Shown: in pieces, positions 1 through 9,377 of the stretch
How the letters are laid out: each line of letters begins with the position of its first letter
Numbering within the stretch: the stretch's first letter is position 1
Notes under the pieces: model-generated
What the model saw: only the letters and a program-made list of their open reading frames with translations
The model's database searches: none
Told to the model about the DNA's origin: nothing
Program-made: the position numbers and the translations under genes
Assembly (NCBI GenBank): GCA_963749715.1
Contig: CAVVNR010000004.1
Location: 186,001 to 250,000 of the forward strand
Length of the DNA stretch: 64,000 bases
Source of the DNA: Roseiarcus sp963749715
Lineage (GTDB): Bacteria; Pseudomonadota; Alphaproteobacteria; Rhizobiales; Beijerinckiaceae
Reading direction: 5' to 3'

Positions 1-375
1 ACCAATTCCCCGAACGCCCCGTCATCAATGCGCCGCCGGCCGTCTTGGTTGGCGACGGGTCGGCGAGTTCCGTCGATTGCGCCACGCTTTCGAAGTCGCG
101 TGGTCGCCGTGAGTTCCGCGCATCGGGCCTGGAAGGACCGAACGCGCCAAGCAGCGCTCCCGTTCGCGCGCCATCGGCATCGACGCCAGCGTCGCTGCGG
201 TCGCCGGCGGCCTCAGTGGACGCGAGCGCCATAAGGAACGACAAAGTCGCGGCGAGGGCGACAGCAATCTTCCGCTCCAGCGCGAACGGCGACCATTCGC
301 GCTTCCCGCCCGCGTCCGTGGCGACGGGGGGGCGGCGCGGAAATCGAAAATCGCCCCGCCGCTCGGCTTCCGCAT
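1..375 (-). CDS. Possible membrane-anchored or secreted protein, partial, frameshift suspected
   Basis: No family was recognised. On the minus strand a frame open to the window edge encodes a charged stretch, then a hydrophobic segment (IAVALAATLSFLMALAS), then a polar, Asp- and Arg-rich tail. This looks like a signal peptide or membrane anchor followed by an exported region. The only good ATG (position 375, MRKPSGG) lies in a different frame. The two frames join if the run of seven G at 326-332 has one base too many or too few. Single-base errors of this kind recur through the window. The gene would follow arcA on the same strand after about 30 bases. It may instead be chance coding potential in high-GC DNA, so confidence is low. 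Confidence 0.3.
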
Positions 376-406
376 TTGAGACCAGATCGCCTTTGCGGGT
401 GTGCTC

Positions 407-1649
407 TCAATAGTCGACCGCGTCGCGGATGATCGGGCAGGTCATGCAATGGCCGCCGCCCCGTCCCCGACCGAGTTCGGCGCCGACGATGGTGATGACC
501 TCGATTCCCGCCTTGCGGAGCAGGGTGTTGGTGTAGGTGTTGCGGTCATAGGCGAACACGACGCCGGGGGAAGCGCAGACGAGATTGGCGCCGCTGTCCC
601 ACTGGGTGCGCTCGCGCATGTAGTCGGTGCCGCCGGTCTCGACCACCCGCATCTTCTTGACGCCCAGCGCCTCGCCCAGAGTCTCGACGATGCCGCCCTT
701 GTCCTTGTGCAGTTCGACCGCGCCTTTCTTCGACCCGGGACGATAGGAGAAGGCCTCGATCTTGTTGACGATGTCCGGGTAGATCAAAAGGCAGTCGCGA
801 TCGGCGAACGTCAGCACCGTGTCGATGTGCATCGCCGCGCGCAGTTTCGGCATCGCGCCCACGATCACCCGCTCGGCGCCGCCGCGCTCGAACAACGTAG
901 CGGCGAGCTGGCTGATCGCCTGCCGCGACGTGCGCTCGCTCATCCCGATGAGCACGTTGCCCTTGCCGATCGGCATGACGTCGCCGCCTTCGAGCGTGGC
1001 GAGGCCCCAGTCCTTGGTCGGATCGCCCCACCACACATTCACCTTGCCGGCGAAGTCGGGGTGGAACTTGTAGATCGAGGTGGTGAGGATCGTCTCCTCG
1101 TGCCGCGCCGGCCAGTAGAGCGGGTTGAGGGTGACGCCGCCATAGATCCAGCAGGTCGTATCGCGGGTGTAGAGGGTGTTGGGAAGCGGCGGCAGCAGAT
1201 ATTCAGTTACGCCGGCGGCGTCTCGCACCAGCTCGAGCATCTCGCCCCCGACATGGTCGGGAAACTCCTGGGTTGAAAGGCCGCCGATGAGCGTCTCGGC
1301 CAGATCGCGCGGCTTCAAGGCCCTCGAGGTAGCTGCGAACCTCATCGACCAGGCCGAGGCCGACCTGATTGGGCGTCACCTGGTTGTCGAGAATCCATTT
1401 CTTCGCTTCGGGGATCGCGACCGTTTCGGCGAGCATGTTGTGCATCTCGACCACGTCGACGCCGCGGTCCCGCATCTTGGTGATGAAGTCGAAATGGTCG
1501 CGCTTGGCGTTGTCGACCCAGAGCACGTCGTCGAACAGAAGGTCGTCGCAATTGCTCGGCGTGAGCCGCTGGTGGGCGCGGCCGGGCGCGCAGACCATCA
1601 CCTTGCGAAGCTGGCCGACTTCGGAATGAACGCCGAGCTTGGTTTCCAT
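407..1649 (-). CDS. arcA: Arginine deiminase, interrupted by one-base frameshift
   Basis: Hydrolyses arginine to citrulline and ammonia in the cytoplasm, the first step of the arginine deiminase pathway. The protein is about 413 residues after repair, the normal family length. The N-terminal part (METKLGVHSEVGQLRKVMV) and the C-terminal part lie in two frames that meet at 1321-1323. Removing one C from CCC there joins EVRSYLE to ALKPRDLAETL. Visible family motifs are TRDTTCWIYGGV, EGGDVMPIG, MHIDTV with the catalytic His, and HCMTCPI with the nucleophilic Cys near the C-terminus. It starts 29 bases after the upstream arcD-type gene and is probably co-transcribed with it. No arcB or arcC is visible. 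The break may be a sequencing error or real decay; the intact catalytic residues on both sides favour error. Confidence 0.88.
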
Positions 1650-1678
1650 GAGATCTCCTGGCTGCCGCCTTTTCCTTG

Positions 1679-3146
1679 TCAGGGCGTGATGAGTCCGGTC
1701 GCGAGGCCGTAAACGCCGATGGCGGCCCCAATGATCAGAACGGCGAAGACGACAAGCTCCGTCCCGCTGAACAGGCGCGCGCTCAGTTCCCGTCGCGCCC
1801 AGAAATAGAGGATCGTTCCGGGCGCGAAGAGCACGCACGTCAGAATCACGTACTTCGGCGCCGGCGGCGATGATCATGAAGACGGTGTAGATGACCGCCA
1901 ACCCCGCGATGACGCGGTCGCGGCCCCGCTCGTCGGGCGCCTTTTCGTAGCCCATGCCGCTGTGCGCCAGCATGACCCCGTATGCCGCGACGAGCAGATA
2001 AGGGAAGAGGGTCGTCACGCTCGTCATGTCGAGCATGAAATTGAAGGCGTCGCTCGACCAGTAGGTCGAGATGATGAAAAGCGATACGAGAATGTTCGAG
2101 AGCCAGAGCGCGTTGGCCGGAACCTCGTTGGCGTTCTGCGCCGCGAAAAGCTTCGGCATGTCGTTCGACTTGCCGGCGGCGAACAGCACTTCCGAGCAGA
2201 TCAAGGTCCAGGCGAGAAAGGCGCCGAGCACGGAGACGAGCACGCCGATCGAAATCATGACCGCGCCCCAATGGCCGACGACCAGCTCGAGCGCGCCGGC
2301 GAGCGAAGGGTTCGAAACCCCGGCGATGGCTGAGCGGGGCGCCGTCGCGTAGGGGAGCAGGGTGATCGCGACCATGAGGCCGGTGACGGCGACAAAGCCG
2401 AGAATGGTCGCCGCGCCCACGTCCGAGCGCTTCTGCGCGAAGCGCGAATAGACGCTCGCGCCCTCGATGCCGATGAACACGAAAACCGTGATCAGCATGG
2501 TGTCGCGCACCTGCATGAGCAGGGACTTTTCCGGCATGCCGACGCCGCCGAAGAAATTCTCCGAAAACTGCGAATAGTTGAAGAAGAAGACGAAGATGAG
2601 GACCGCGAGGATGAGCGGAACGATCTTGGCGACGGTGACGACCGCGTTGATGAAGGTCGCTTCCTTTACCCCCCGCAAGATCAGGAAATGGAAGGCCCAG
2701 ACGCCGATGAGCGAGACGATAATCGAGAACGCGGTGGTGCCGTCCCCGAAAAATCGCGGAAAGAACCGCCCGAGCGTCGCGCCAATGAGCACCCAGTAGA
2801 AGGTGTTGCCGAGAACGGAGCCTAGCCAGTAGCCGAAGGCCGACAGGAAGCCGACGTAGTCGCCGAACCCCGCCTTGGCGTAGGCGAAGACGCCGTTGTC
2901 GATATCCGGCCGCCTTTGGGCCAGCGCCTGGAACACGCGCGCCAGCATGTACATGCCGGTCCCAGCGATCGTCCAGGCGATGAGCGCCCCGAACGGGCCG
3001 GTCGCGGTCGCGAAGCGGCCGGGCAGGTTGAAGATGCCCGCCCCGACCATCGAGCCGATGACCATGGCGACCAGCGAAGAGAGCGGCAATTTCCCCGGAG
3101 CGGCCGACGTGGCCGGAGACGCTGCGGTGGCTGTCGAAGACGCCAT
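1679..3146 (-). CDS. arcD: Arginine/ornithine antiporter (APC superfamily), frameshifted near C-terminus
   Basis: Inner-membrane amino acid antiporter of the APC superfamily, expected to exchange arginine for ornithine or citrulline for the adjacent deiminase. The N-terminus carries the family signature GSMVGAGIFNLPG, and about 12 hydrophobic segments follow. The reading frame is lost near residue 430, just after FMIIAAGAE. Dropping the C at about 1853 restores EYVILTCVLFAPGT and a final ATGLITP, which matches the paralog next door. Repaired length is about 488 residues. Without repair the frame runs on into arcA and creates a false fusion. Function is assigned from family and context; specificity between arginine and other basic amino acids cannot be read from sequence. 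Confidence 0.85.
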
Positions 3147-3267
3147 TCCCCCCCCCGGACCTTTTGGGATCGCTATTTTTTGGTGAATCTGCCCTTTTGA
3201 GGGGCGAACCTAACAGAAATCCCCTTCAGCGTCGATTGGCGCCGCGGCGGCCAGGCGGCGGCCCGCG

Positions 3268-4704
3268 CTAGACCGAAATCGCGCCGGTCGCGAGACTGTA
3301 GATCCCAATCGCCGCCGCGCCCGCGATCGCCCCGAACAGCGCCCACTCGACCGGGGTAAAGAGCGGCTTTCCCTGTTCGTGCCTGGCGAGGACGAACAGG
3401 AAAGTCCCGGGCGCATAGAGAATGGCTGAGAGCAGCACGAACGTCGCGCCGCCGGCATAAATCATTCCAGCGGCGTAGACGGTCGCGGCCGCGGCGATTG
3501 CCCAGTCGACGGCCCGCTCACGCCCGCCCGCGCGGTACGTCTCTCCGGTCCACGCGAGCTTGAGCCCGTAAGCGGCGACGAGAAGGTAGGGGATGAGGGT
3601 CATCGAACTCGTCATCTTGAGGGCGAGCGTGAACGCGTATTCGGCGAACCAGGTGACGAGCAGGAACGTCTGTATGACGATATTGGTCAGCCACAGCGCC
3701 GGCGCTGGAACCTTGTCGGCGTTCACCCGCGCGAGAATTGAGGGCATCGTTCCATTGAGCGCGGCCGAATGCACGACCTCGGCGGCGAGGAGCGACCAGG
3801 AGAGGTAGTTGCCGAGCACGGAGATCAGGAGCCCGACGCTGATGAAGAGAGCGCCCCAGGGACCGACGATCGCCTGCATGACCCCGGCCATCGACGGATT
3901 GGCGAGGCCCGCCAGCTCCTGGCGCGGCAGGACGCCATAGGAAAGCACCGTCACCAGCACGAGCAGGCTGAGGACGCCAAGAAATCCGAGCACGGTCGCG
4001 ATCCCGACGTCGTTGCGGTCGGCAGCGTAACGGGAATAGACGCTTGCGCCCTCGATCCCGACGAATACGAACACCGTGACCAGCATGGCGCCGCGCACTT
4101 GCGCGCTTAGGCTGGCGAAGCCCGGCGCTTCGCCGCCCCAGAAATTCTCGGCGAAAACATCCGTCCGGAAGGCGAAGATGACGACGACGATGAAGACGAA
4201 AATCGGCACGACCTTGGCGTAGGTCGCGATGGCGTTGAGCGCGGCGGCCTGTTTGATGCCGCGCAAGACCAGGATGTGCACGCCCCACAGCAAAGCAGAG
4301 GACCCGATGATCGCGACAAGCGTTGTGCCGTCGCCGAAGACCGGGAAGAACTGGCCGAGCGTCGCCTTGATCAGGATCAGGCAGGCGGTATCGGCGAGAC
4401 AGCAGCCGATCCAGTAGCCGGCCGCCGACGCAAAGCCCGGATAATCGCCGAATCCCGCCTTGGCGTACGCATAGATGCCGGAATCCAGATCGGGCTTGCG
4501 GCGGGACAAGGTCTGGAAAACGAAGGCCAGCATCAGCATGCCGACGCCGGAGATGACCCAGGCGATCAGGGCGCCGAATCCCCCAGTCGCTCGGCCGAAC
4601 GCGGCGGGCAGCACAAAGATGCCCGACCCCACCATCGACCCCACGACCAGGGCAATGAGCGCGGTCCGCGAAAGCTTTTGCTCCGGCGAAACCGACGATG
4701 TCAT
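3268..4704 (-). CDS. Second arginine/ornithine-type antiporter (APC superfamily)
   Basis: Intact paralog (478 residues) of the antiporter immediately downstream on the same strand. It shares the GSMVGSGIFVLP signature, the YAKAGFGDYPGF loop, and the C-terminal ending ATGAISV. About 12 membrane segments are visible. The start was taken at MTSSVSPEQKLSRT, where homology to the paralog begins. A longer version starting at 4767 adds a non-conserved tail and is less likely. Two antiporters beside one deiminase suggests division of labour, such as arginine/ornithine against arginine/agmatine or lysine exchange. That is inference, and sequence alone does not give the substrate. Confidence 0.85.
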   Translation of the reverse strand: MTSSVSPEQKLSRTALIALVVGSMVGSGIFVLPAAFGRATGGFGALIAWVISGVGMLMLAFVFQTLSRRKPDLDSGIYAYAKAGFGDYPGFASAAGYWIGCCLADTACLILIKATLGQFFPVFGDGTTLVAIIGSSALLWGVHILVLRGIKQAAALNAIATYAKVVPIFVFIVVVIFAFRTDVFAENFWGGEAPGFASLSAQVRGAMLVTVFVFVGIEGASVYSRYAADRNDVGIATVLGFLGVLSLLVLVTVLSYGVLPRQELAGLANPSMAGVMQAIVGPWGALFISVGLLISVLGNYLSWSLLAAEVVHSAALNGTMPSILARVNADKVPAPALWLTNIVIQTFLLVTWFAEYAFTLALKMTSSMTLIPYLLVAAYGLKLAWTGETYRAGGRERAVDWAIAAAATVYAAGMIYAGGATFVLLSAILYAPGTFLFVLARHEQGKPLFTPVEWALFGAIAGAAAIGIYSLATGAISV

Positions 4705-4845
4705 GATGAACCAATGAACGTCGTCAATTCGATGCGACGGCGCTTCAGCTCCGAGCGCGATTCGCAATACCCATCGCGGTCAGCGTCCATGGGACCGCGC
4801 TCGAAAGGCCGAATACATGACAATTCCATCCCAACGCAACGCGCC

Positions 4846-5700
4846 CTATGCCCGAGAGAGATCGCCGGTTGACGCGGGATGTTGGCGATCGCGGTCCTGG
4901 TCGCCGATCGGGTCCGCCGCCGTCAAGGCATGCGCATGACAGAGCGCCTCAAGATAAGACCCGGGCGGAGGCGCGGCTCCCGTTTTCCGAATCAATATCG
5001 AGCGCCAAAGGTGGACTGTTCTCGTTTCCTTGGTGAGCTTGCTTTTGACGAATTCCGGCGGACCGCACAGCAATTTCCAATTGCTGTGGGAGACCGGATA
5101 AAAGACGGAGCGCTCCTTTGCCAGGCGCTCAACACCGTATTTCCTCGCCAGATAAGTCAGGAACATTGGTCCGAATGTGCCCCAACGGTAGTTCTCCGGC
5201 CGAATGTCGCCTTCGGTGAGCCTCCTCCAGTAGAACATCGCCGTCTTTCTGGGCCCATAGAAGGGGGGCCGCCAGTTCGCCGGCGGGATGTCGCAGAGCT
5301 CGCGAACCATCTCCGAGTTTGCAGGAAGCCGCAAAACCGCGCCGTTTATCGACGTCTCGTGCTCCCAGCCAAAGACATATTCGTCCTCGAAGTCGATCGG
5401 CCGGATGAAATAGAGATCGAGATCGACCCAAGCGCCTAATCCCTTTGCTTGCATGGCGTAGCGAAAGAAATCCGTGCCGAGCGCCGCGGAACCGCCCTCA
5501 AAATAATGAGCAAGCGCCTGATAGGGAACCACTTGATTCGCGTCGCGAACCTCCACCCCGCTTGGGACGCCGCGAAGCTTCTCGGCGGCATAGGAATAAA
5601 GTCTGAACGTGTGGCCAACCGCCAGCGCCGAGACGAGCGTGAGCTTTTCGACGTAGCCAAGCTGCTCGCCGATCCAAAGCGAGTTCAACCGAGCAGGCAT
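4846..5700 (-). CDS. DXD-type sugar transferase (Gly_transf_sug-like)
   Basis: Predicted glycosyltransferase of 284 residues of the type containing a DXD sugar-binding region. The key stretch is GTDFFRYAMQAKGLGAWVDLDL followed by YFIRPIDF. It holds an Asp-x-Asp nucleotide-sugar/metal site after the conserved FFRY helix, as in capsule and alpha-1,6-mannosyl/galactosyl transferase relatives. There is no signal peptide, so it probably acts in the cytoplasm on an envelope glycan. The neighbours (antiporters on one side, a phytochelatin synthase on the other) give no pathway. Acceptor and donor sugar are unknown. The C-terminal 30 residues are polar and not obviously conserved. Confidence 0.7.
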   Translation of the reverse strand: MPARLNSLWIGEQLGYVEKLTLVSALAVGHTFRLYSYAAEKLRGVPSGVEVRDANQVVPYQALAHYFEGGSAALGTDFFRYAMQAKGLGAWVDLDLYFIRPIDFEDEYVFGWEHETSINGAVLRLPANSEMVRELCDIPPANWRPPFYGPRKTAMFYWRRLTEGDIRPENYRWGTFGPMFLTYLARKYGVERLAKERSVFYPVSHSNWKLLCGPPEFVKSKLTKETRTVHLWRSILIRKTGAAPPPGSYLEALCHAHALTAADPIGDQDRDRQHPASTGDLSRA

Positions 5701-6112
5701 GCTTGCCTTCCTATCACCGAACCGTTTCGACCCGGCCTATTGTCTGGCCTTGTTCAATACGCCTCGCACCGGCGCGATCCCAGCCATGGACCGCCGCATC
5801 CGCGCAAGGCGTATGACTTCAAAAAGAGGCCGCGGCCGCCCGATCCGCATTGGGCCGCCCGGCTCCATCAAGTCAAGCGCCGCGCCGCCGAGACGTCGGT
5901 TGCTCCTTGTGCATAACGGCCGGCATCGGGCCGAGGCCGCGGGCGGCCCGCGCCGCGCGTGTTCGCGACCTGGAGGCCTTATGGCCGATGCGCCGGCGCC
6001 CGTTCGGCGCAATGCGGCGCCAGTTTTGGCGCAAGCCTTGGGGGGTTGCCCCCCGACGGCCAGTGGGCCAATCTGAGCCGTCGCCTGACATGTCGTTGGA
6101 AGGGTGCGGTTG
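5701..6112. other. Divergent intergenic region, no gene seen
   Basis: About 410 bases separate the leftward sugar transferase from the rightward phytochelatin synthase. Open frames here are antisense shadows or have no coding character. The only functional element I can support is the ribosome binding site GGAAGGG just before 6113. Promoters for both genes must lie here, but I cannot point to convincing boxes. Confidence 0.4.
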
Positions 6113-6838
6113 ATGTCGAAACTGTTCGCCGCATTCGCAGCGTTGGTCGTGGGCATCTCGGCCGCCGGCGCGCATGCCGATACGCTGCCGCTGCCGCAAA
6201 ACCTCACGGGCTTCAGCACCCGCGACGGCGAGGTCTACTTTGCCGAGAGCGACGCGCGGGAAGCCTATTTCCCGCTCGCCAGCAACTTCCTGACCCAGAA
6301 GACCCAGGCCTATTGCGGGGTCGCCAGCATCGTGATGGTCCTGAACGCGCTCGGCGTCCCCGCGCCCCCCGTTCCCGAATATACGCCCTACCGCACCTTC
6401 ACCCAGGACAACCTGCTCAACGAGCAGACGGACGCGGTCCTTCCGCGCGAGACCCTGGCGCGGCAGGGGATGACGCTCGACCAGATCGGCGGCATCCTCG
6501 CCACGGAGCCGGTCAAGACCGAAGTCCATCACGCCTCGGACAGTTCGGCCGACGAATTCCGCCGGCTGGCGAGCAGCTATCTTGGCGAGCCCGGCCACTT
6601 TGTGCTCGTCAACTACCTGCGCAAGGCGATCGGCGAAGAGATCGGCGGCCATATCTCGCCGCTCGCGGCTTACGACGGCAAGGCCGACCGCTTCCTCGTC
6701 CTCGATGTCGCGCGCTACAAATACCCGCCGGTCTGGGTCAAGACGACCGACATTTTTGACGCCATGAACACCCCCGACGCCGCAAATGGCGGCAAGACCC
6801 GCGGATTCGTGCTGGTGACGGCGGCGCCGGTTCAATAG
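6113..6838 (+). CDS. Phytochelatin synthase, exported bacterial type
   Basis: A papain-fold peptidase/transpeptidase of the phytochelatin synthase family (241 residues). Bacterial short forms chiefly remove glycine from glutathione, while the plant enzymes also polymerise phytochelatins. The catalytic triad is visible: Cys at about 68 in QAYCGVAS, His at about 180 in GGHISPLAAYD, and Asp at about 198 in LVLDVARYKYPPVW. These positions are very close to those of the cyanobacterial NsPCS. Residues 1-22 form a signal peptide ending AHA, so it probably works in the periplasm. ATG at 6113 was preferred to GTG at 6104 because GGAAGGG lies about eight bases before it. It lacks the plant C-terminal Cys-rich sensor domain. 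Confidence 0.88.
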   Translation: MSKLFAAFAALVVGISAAGAHADTLPLPQNLTGFSTRDGEVYFAESDAREAYFPLASNFLTQKTQAYCGVASIVMVLNALGVPAPPVPEYTPYRTFTQDNLLNEQTDAVLPRETLARQGMTLDQIGGILATEPVKTEVHHASDSSADEFRRLASSYLGEPGHFVLVNYLRKAIGEEIGGHISPLAAYDGKADRFLVLDVARYKYPPVWVKTTDIFDAMNTPDAANGGKTRGFVLVTAAPVQ

Positions 6839-6866
6839 CGCCGCTGCGTTCTTTCACCCTTGGATT

Positions 6867-6895
6867 GCTTCCCCCGGGCTTGCCCAAGGGGAAGC
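6867..6895. terminator. Strong hairpin between convergent genes
   Basis: GCTTCCCC and GGGGAAGC form a perfect 8-bp outer stem. Inside it lies a second stem, GGGC/GCCC, around a TT loop. The hairpin sits in the 75-base gap between the converging phytochelatin synthase and SMP-30 genes, so a bidirectional stop is plausible. There is no clear T-tract, so this is a candidate only. Confidence 0.4.
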
Positions 6896-6913
6896 GATGA
6901 CTTATCGCCGGCG

Positions 6914-8002
6914 CTACAGCTCGACGCCGCGCGTGCCCACGTCCATCGCATAGACCGAGGTGCTGGCGCAGATGAACAGCCGGTTGTGGTGGTGACCGCC
7001 GAAGCAGAGATTGGCGGCCACTTCCGGCACTACGATCGCCCCGAGCGGCGTGCCGTCGGGCGCAAACACGCGCACGCCGTTCATCGCATGGTTCGGCGAC
7101 CAGCCGCCGGCCGCCCAGACGTTGCCGTCCTCATCGCAACGGATGTCGTCGGCGATGTAAGGCTGTTGCACGTCCTTGAAGTCGTGCAGGAGCCGTCCAT
7201 TGGAGAGCTTGCCGTCGTCGGCCACGTCGTAAACGCGGATGATCGTTTGCTTGAACGGACCGCCGAGCTGGCCAGTATCGGTGACGTAGAACTTCTTCTC
7301 GTCAGGCGAGAAGCAAAGCCCATTCGGCATGCTGAAGTCGCCGGCGACGACGTCCAACTTCCCCGTCTTCGGATCGAGCCGATAGACGTTGCGCGGTAGC
7401 TCGGCCTCGGCGCGGTTGCCCTCGTGGTCGCCGCCGATCCCATAGCTCGGGTCGGTGAACCAGACCGTGTCGTCGGACTTGACGATCACGCCGTTCGGCG
7501 AGTTGAGCGACTTGCCATTGAACTTGTCGGCCAGCACGGTGATTGACCCGTCATACTCGGTGCGGGTGACGCGGCGGGTGCCCTGCTCGCAGGAGATAAG
7601 GCGGCCCTGGCGGTCGCGGGTGTTGCCGTTCGTGAAGTTGGACGGCTGGCGGAACACGTGTGTGCGGCCGGTCGCGACGTTGTACGCCATCAGCCGGTCG
7701 TTTGGGATGTCGCTGAAGATCAGCCGTTGCTGGTCACCGAACCATACTGGCCCCTCGGTCCAGACGCCGCCGGTCCAGACGCGCACTAGGCCGGCCGTGC
7801 CGCCGCTGTACTTGGCGAACCGCGGGTCGAAAACCTCGAAGGCGGGATCGGGATAGATCGCGGTCGAGGGATCGTTCCAGTCGCGCGCCGGGGGCATTGT
7901 GCCCGGCGGGTCGGATATGTTGCTCTGCGCGAGGGCAGGGACCGCGGCGACCGATGACGCAGCCGCGACAGCGGCCGAACGCAGGAAATGGCGTCGATCC
8001 AT
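6914..8002 (-). CDS. SMP-30/gluconolactonase family protein with Tat signal
   Basis: Beta-propeller protein of the SMP-30/gluconolactonase/LRE family (362 residues). Members are calcium-dependent lactonases that open sugar or organophosphate lactone rings. Residues 1-25 contain a twin-arginine motif (DRRHFLRS) and a hydrophobic stretch ending PALA, so the folded protein should be exported through Tat. Family stretches seen are WTEGPVWFGDQQRLIFSDIP, NGNTRDRQGRLISCEQGTRR, SLNSPNGVIVKSDDTVWFTD and FSMPNGLCFSPDEKKFYVTD. The Glu and Asn metal ligands fall in these. It is monocistronic, divergent from the oxidoreductase at 8191. The exact lactone substrate cannot be read from sequence. Confidence 0.85.
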   Translation of the reverse strand: MDRRHFLRSAAVAAASSVAAVPALAQSNISDPPGTMPPARDWNDPSTAIYPDPAFEVFDPRFAKYSGGTAGLVRVWTGGVWTEGPVWFGDQQRLIFSDIPNDRLMAYNVATGRTHVFRQPSNFTNGNTRDRQGRLISCEQGTRRVTRTEYDGSITVLADKFNGKSLNSPNGVIVKSDDTVWFTDPSYGIGGDHEGNRAEAELPRNVYRLDPKTGKLDVVAGDFSMPNGLCFSPDEKKFYVTDTGQLGGPFKQTIIRVYDVADDGKLSNGRLLHDFKDVQQPYIADDIRCDEDGNVWAAGGWSPNHAMNGVRVFAPDGTPLGAIVVPEVAANLCFGGHHHNRLFICASTSVYAMDVGTRGVEL

Positions 8003-8190
8003 TTGCGTTTCCTCCTATGCCGGTTTTTGACGGGCGGAGACTAACCGCGGCGGCAGCCGCCGGGCAAGCATTTGCGGGATATTTTTCTCCGTTGCCGGGA
8101 ATATACCCCCGCCGGCCAGAGCCTACGCGGCCGGCTTGCAGTTGGCGAACAACCGGTGGATGGTCGCCGAAATCCGCTGAGGAGACGCCC

Positions 8191-9186
8191 ATGCCGATGA
8201 ACACCCAAATCCTCCTCGACCACCGTCCGACCGACAAGGTCTCGCCAGCAAATTTCCGCATCGTCGAGGCGCCGGTCCCGGCGCCGGGGCCCGGGCAGGT
8301 GCTGGTGCGCCATACGTTCCTGTCGCTCGACCCTTACATGCGCGGGCGCCTCAGCGACGCGAAGTCCTACGCCAAGCCGCAGGAGGTCGGCGCGGTGATG
8401 GGCGGAGGGACGGTCGGGATCGTCGAGGCGTCCAACAATCCGCGTTTCAAGGCCGGCGAGGCCGTCGTCGGCTCGGGCGGCTGGCAAAACTATTCGCTCA
8501 GCGACGGCTCGGGCTTGCGCGTCGTCGACGGGAAGTCGGTCCCGATCCAGGCCTATCTCGGCGCGCTTGGCATGCCCGGCGTCACCGCCTGGTATGGCCT
8601 CAACGGGATCATCGCGCCGAAAGCCGGCGAGACGGTGCTCGTCTCCGCTGCAACCGGCGCGGTCGGCGCGGTGGTGGGCCAGCTCGCCAAGCTCGCCGGC
8701 GCGCGGGCGGTCGGGATCGCCGGCGGGCCGGAGAAATGCACCTACGCGGTCAGGGAGCTCGGCTATGACGCCTGCGTCGACCACAAGTCGTCGCGCTTCG
8801 CCGAGGACCTGAAGGACGCGTTGTTCAACGGGGTCGACGGCCTGTTCGAGAACGTCGGCGGCGAGCCGTTCCAACAGGCCCTGCGGCGGCTCAATGATTT
8901 CTCGCGGGTCGCGATCTGCGGGCTCATCGCGTCCTACGAGGGGGCGCCGACCGCGCTTCCCGACATGCGCATATTCCTGGTCAAGCGTTTCAAGGTGGAG
9001 GGCTTCATCGCTTCGGACCATCTGGATTTGTGGCCGAAGGCGATCGGCGAACTGGCCGCCCTCGCCGCGGCCAAGAAACTGACCTGGCGCGAGACGATCC
9101 GCGACGGCCTGGAGAGCGCGCCGCAGGCGCTGGTCGATCTGCTGAAGGGGGAGAACTTCGGGAAGATGCTGGTGCGGATCAATTGA
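8191..9186 (+). CDS. NADP-dependent oxidoreductase, CurA/leukotriene-B4-dehydrogenase type
   Basis: Medium-chain dehydrogenase/reductase without structural zinc (331 residues), related to E. coli CurA and to prostaglandin/leukotriene reductases. It is expected to reduce the double bond of enones with NADPH. The N-terminus has FLSLDPYMRGRLSDAKSYA, and the Rossmann domain has VLVSAATGAVGAVVGQLAK. NADPH preference fits the AGGPEKC loop, and the signature NVGGEPF follows. ATG at 8191 was chosen because GGAG lies seven bases upstream and the family alignment begins there. An upstream in-frame extension is unsupported. It stands alone on the plus strand. Confidence 0.87.
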   Translation: MPMNTQILLDHRPTDKVSPANFRIVEAPVPAPGPGQVLVRHTFLSLDPYMRGRLSDAKSYAKPQEVGAVMGGGTVGIVEASNNPRFKAGEAVVGSGGWQNYSLSDGSGLRVVDGKSVPIQAYLGALGMPGVTAWYGLNGIIAPKAGETVLVSAATGAVGAVVGQLAKLAGARAVGIAGGPEKCTYAVRELGYDACVDHKSSRFAEDLKDALFNGVDGLFENVGGEPFQQALRRLNDFSRVAICGLIASYEGAPTALPDMRIFLVKRFKVEGFIASDHLDLWPKAIGELAALAAAKKLTWRETIRDGLESAPQALVDLLKGENFGKMLVRIN

Positions 9187-9377
9187 TCGCCTGCTCGCCG
9201 CTCCAAAGCGAACGTCGCGAGGACCCGTTCGAAAGCCGCTTGCACGCCTTCAAGGATCCTTGGCGTCCGTTGCGGACCGCCCGGATAGGCGTCTCCGCGA
9301 TAACGCTGTTACGCGTCAAAAACGCGGCGTGGCCGAGGACGAGGGCGGACATGATCCCGCCGCCGGGACGACGGCGT

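Noticed and set aside
401..1276. 291-residue open frame opposite arcA
   Set aside because: It is the antisense shadow of arcA; the opposite strand has all arginine deiminase motifs.
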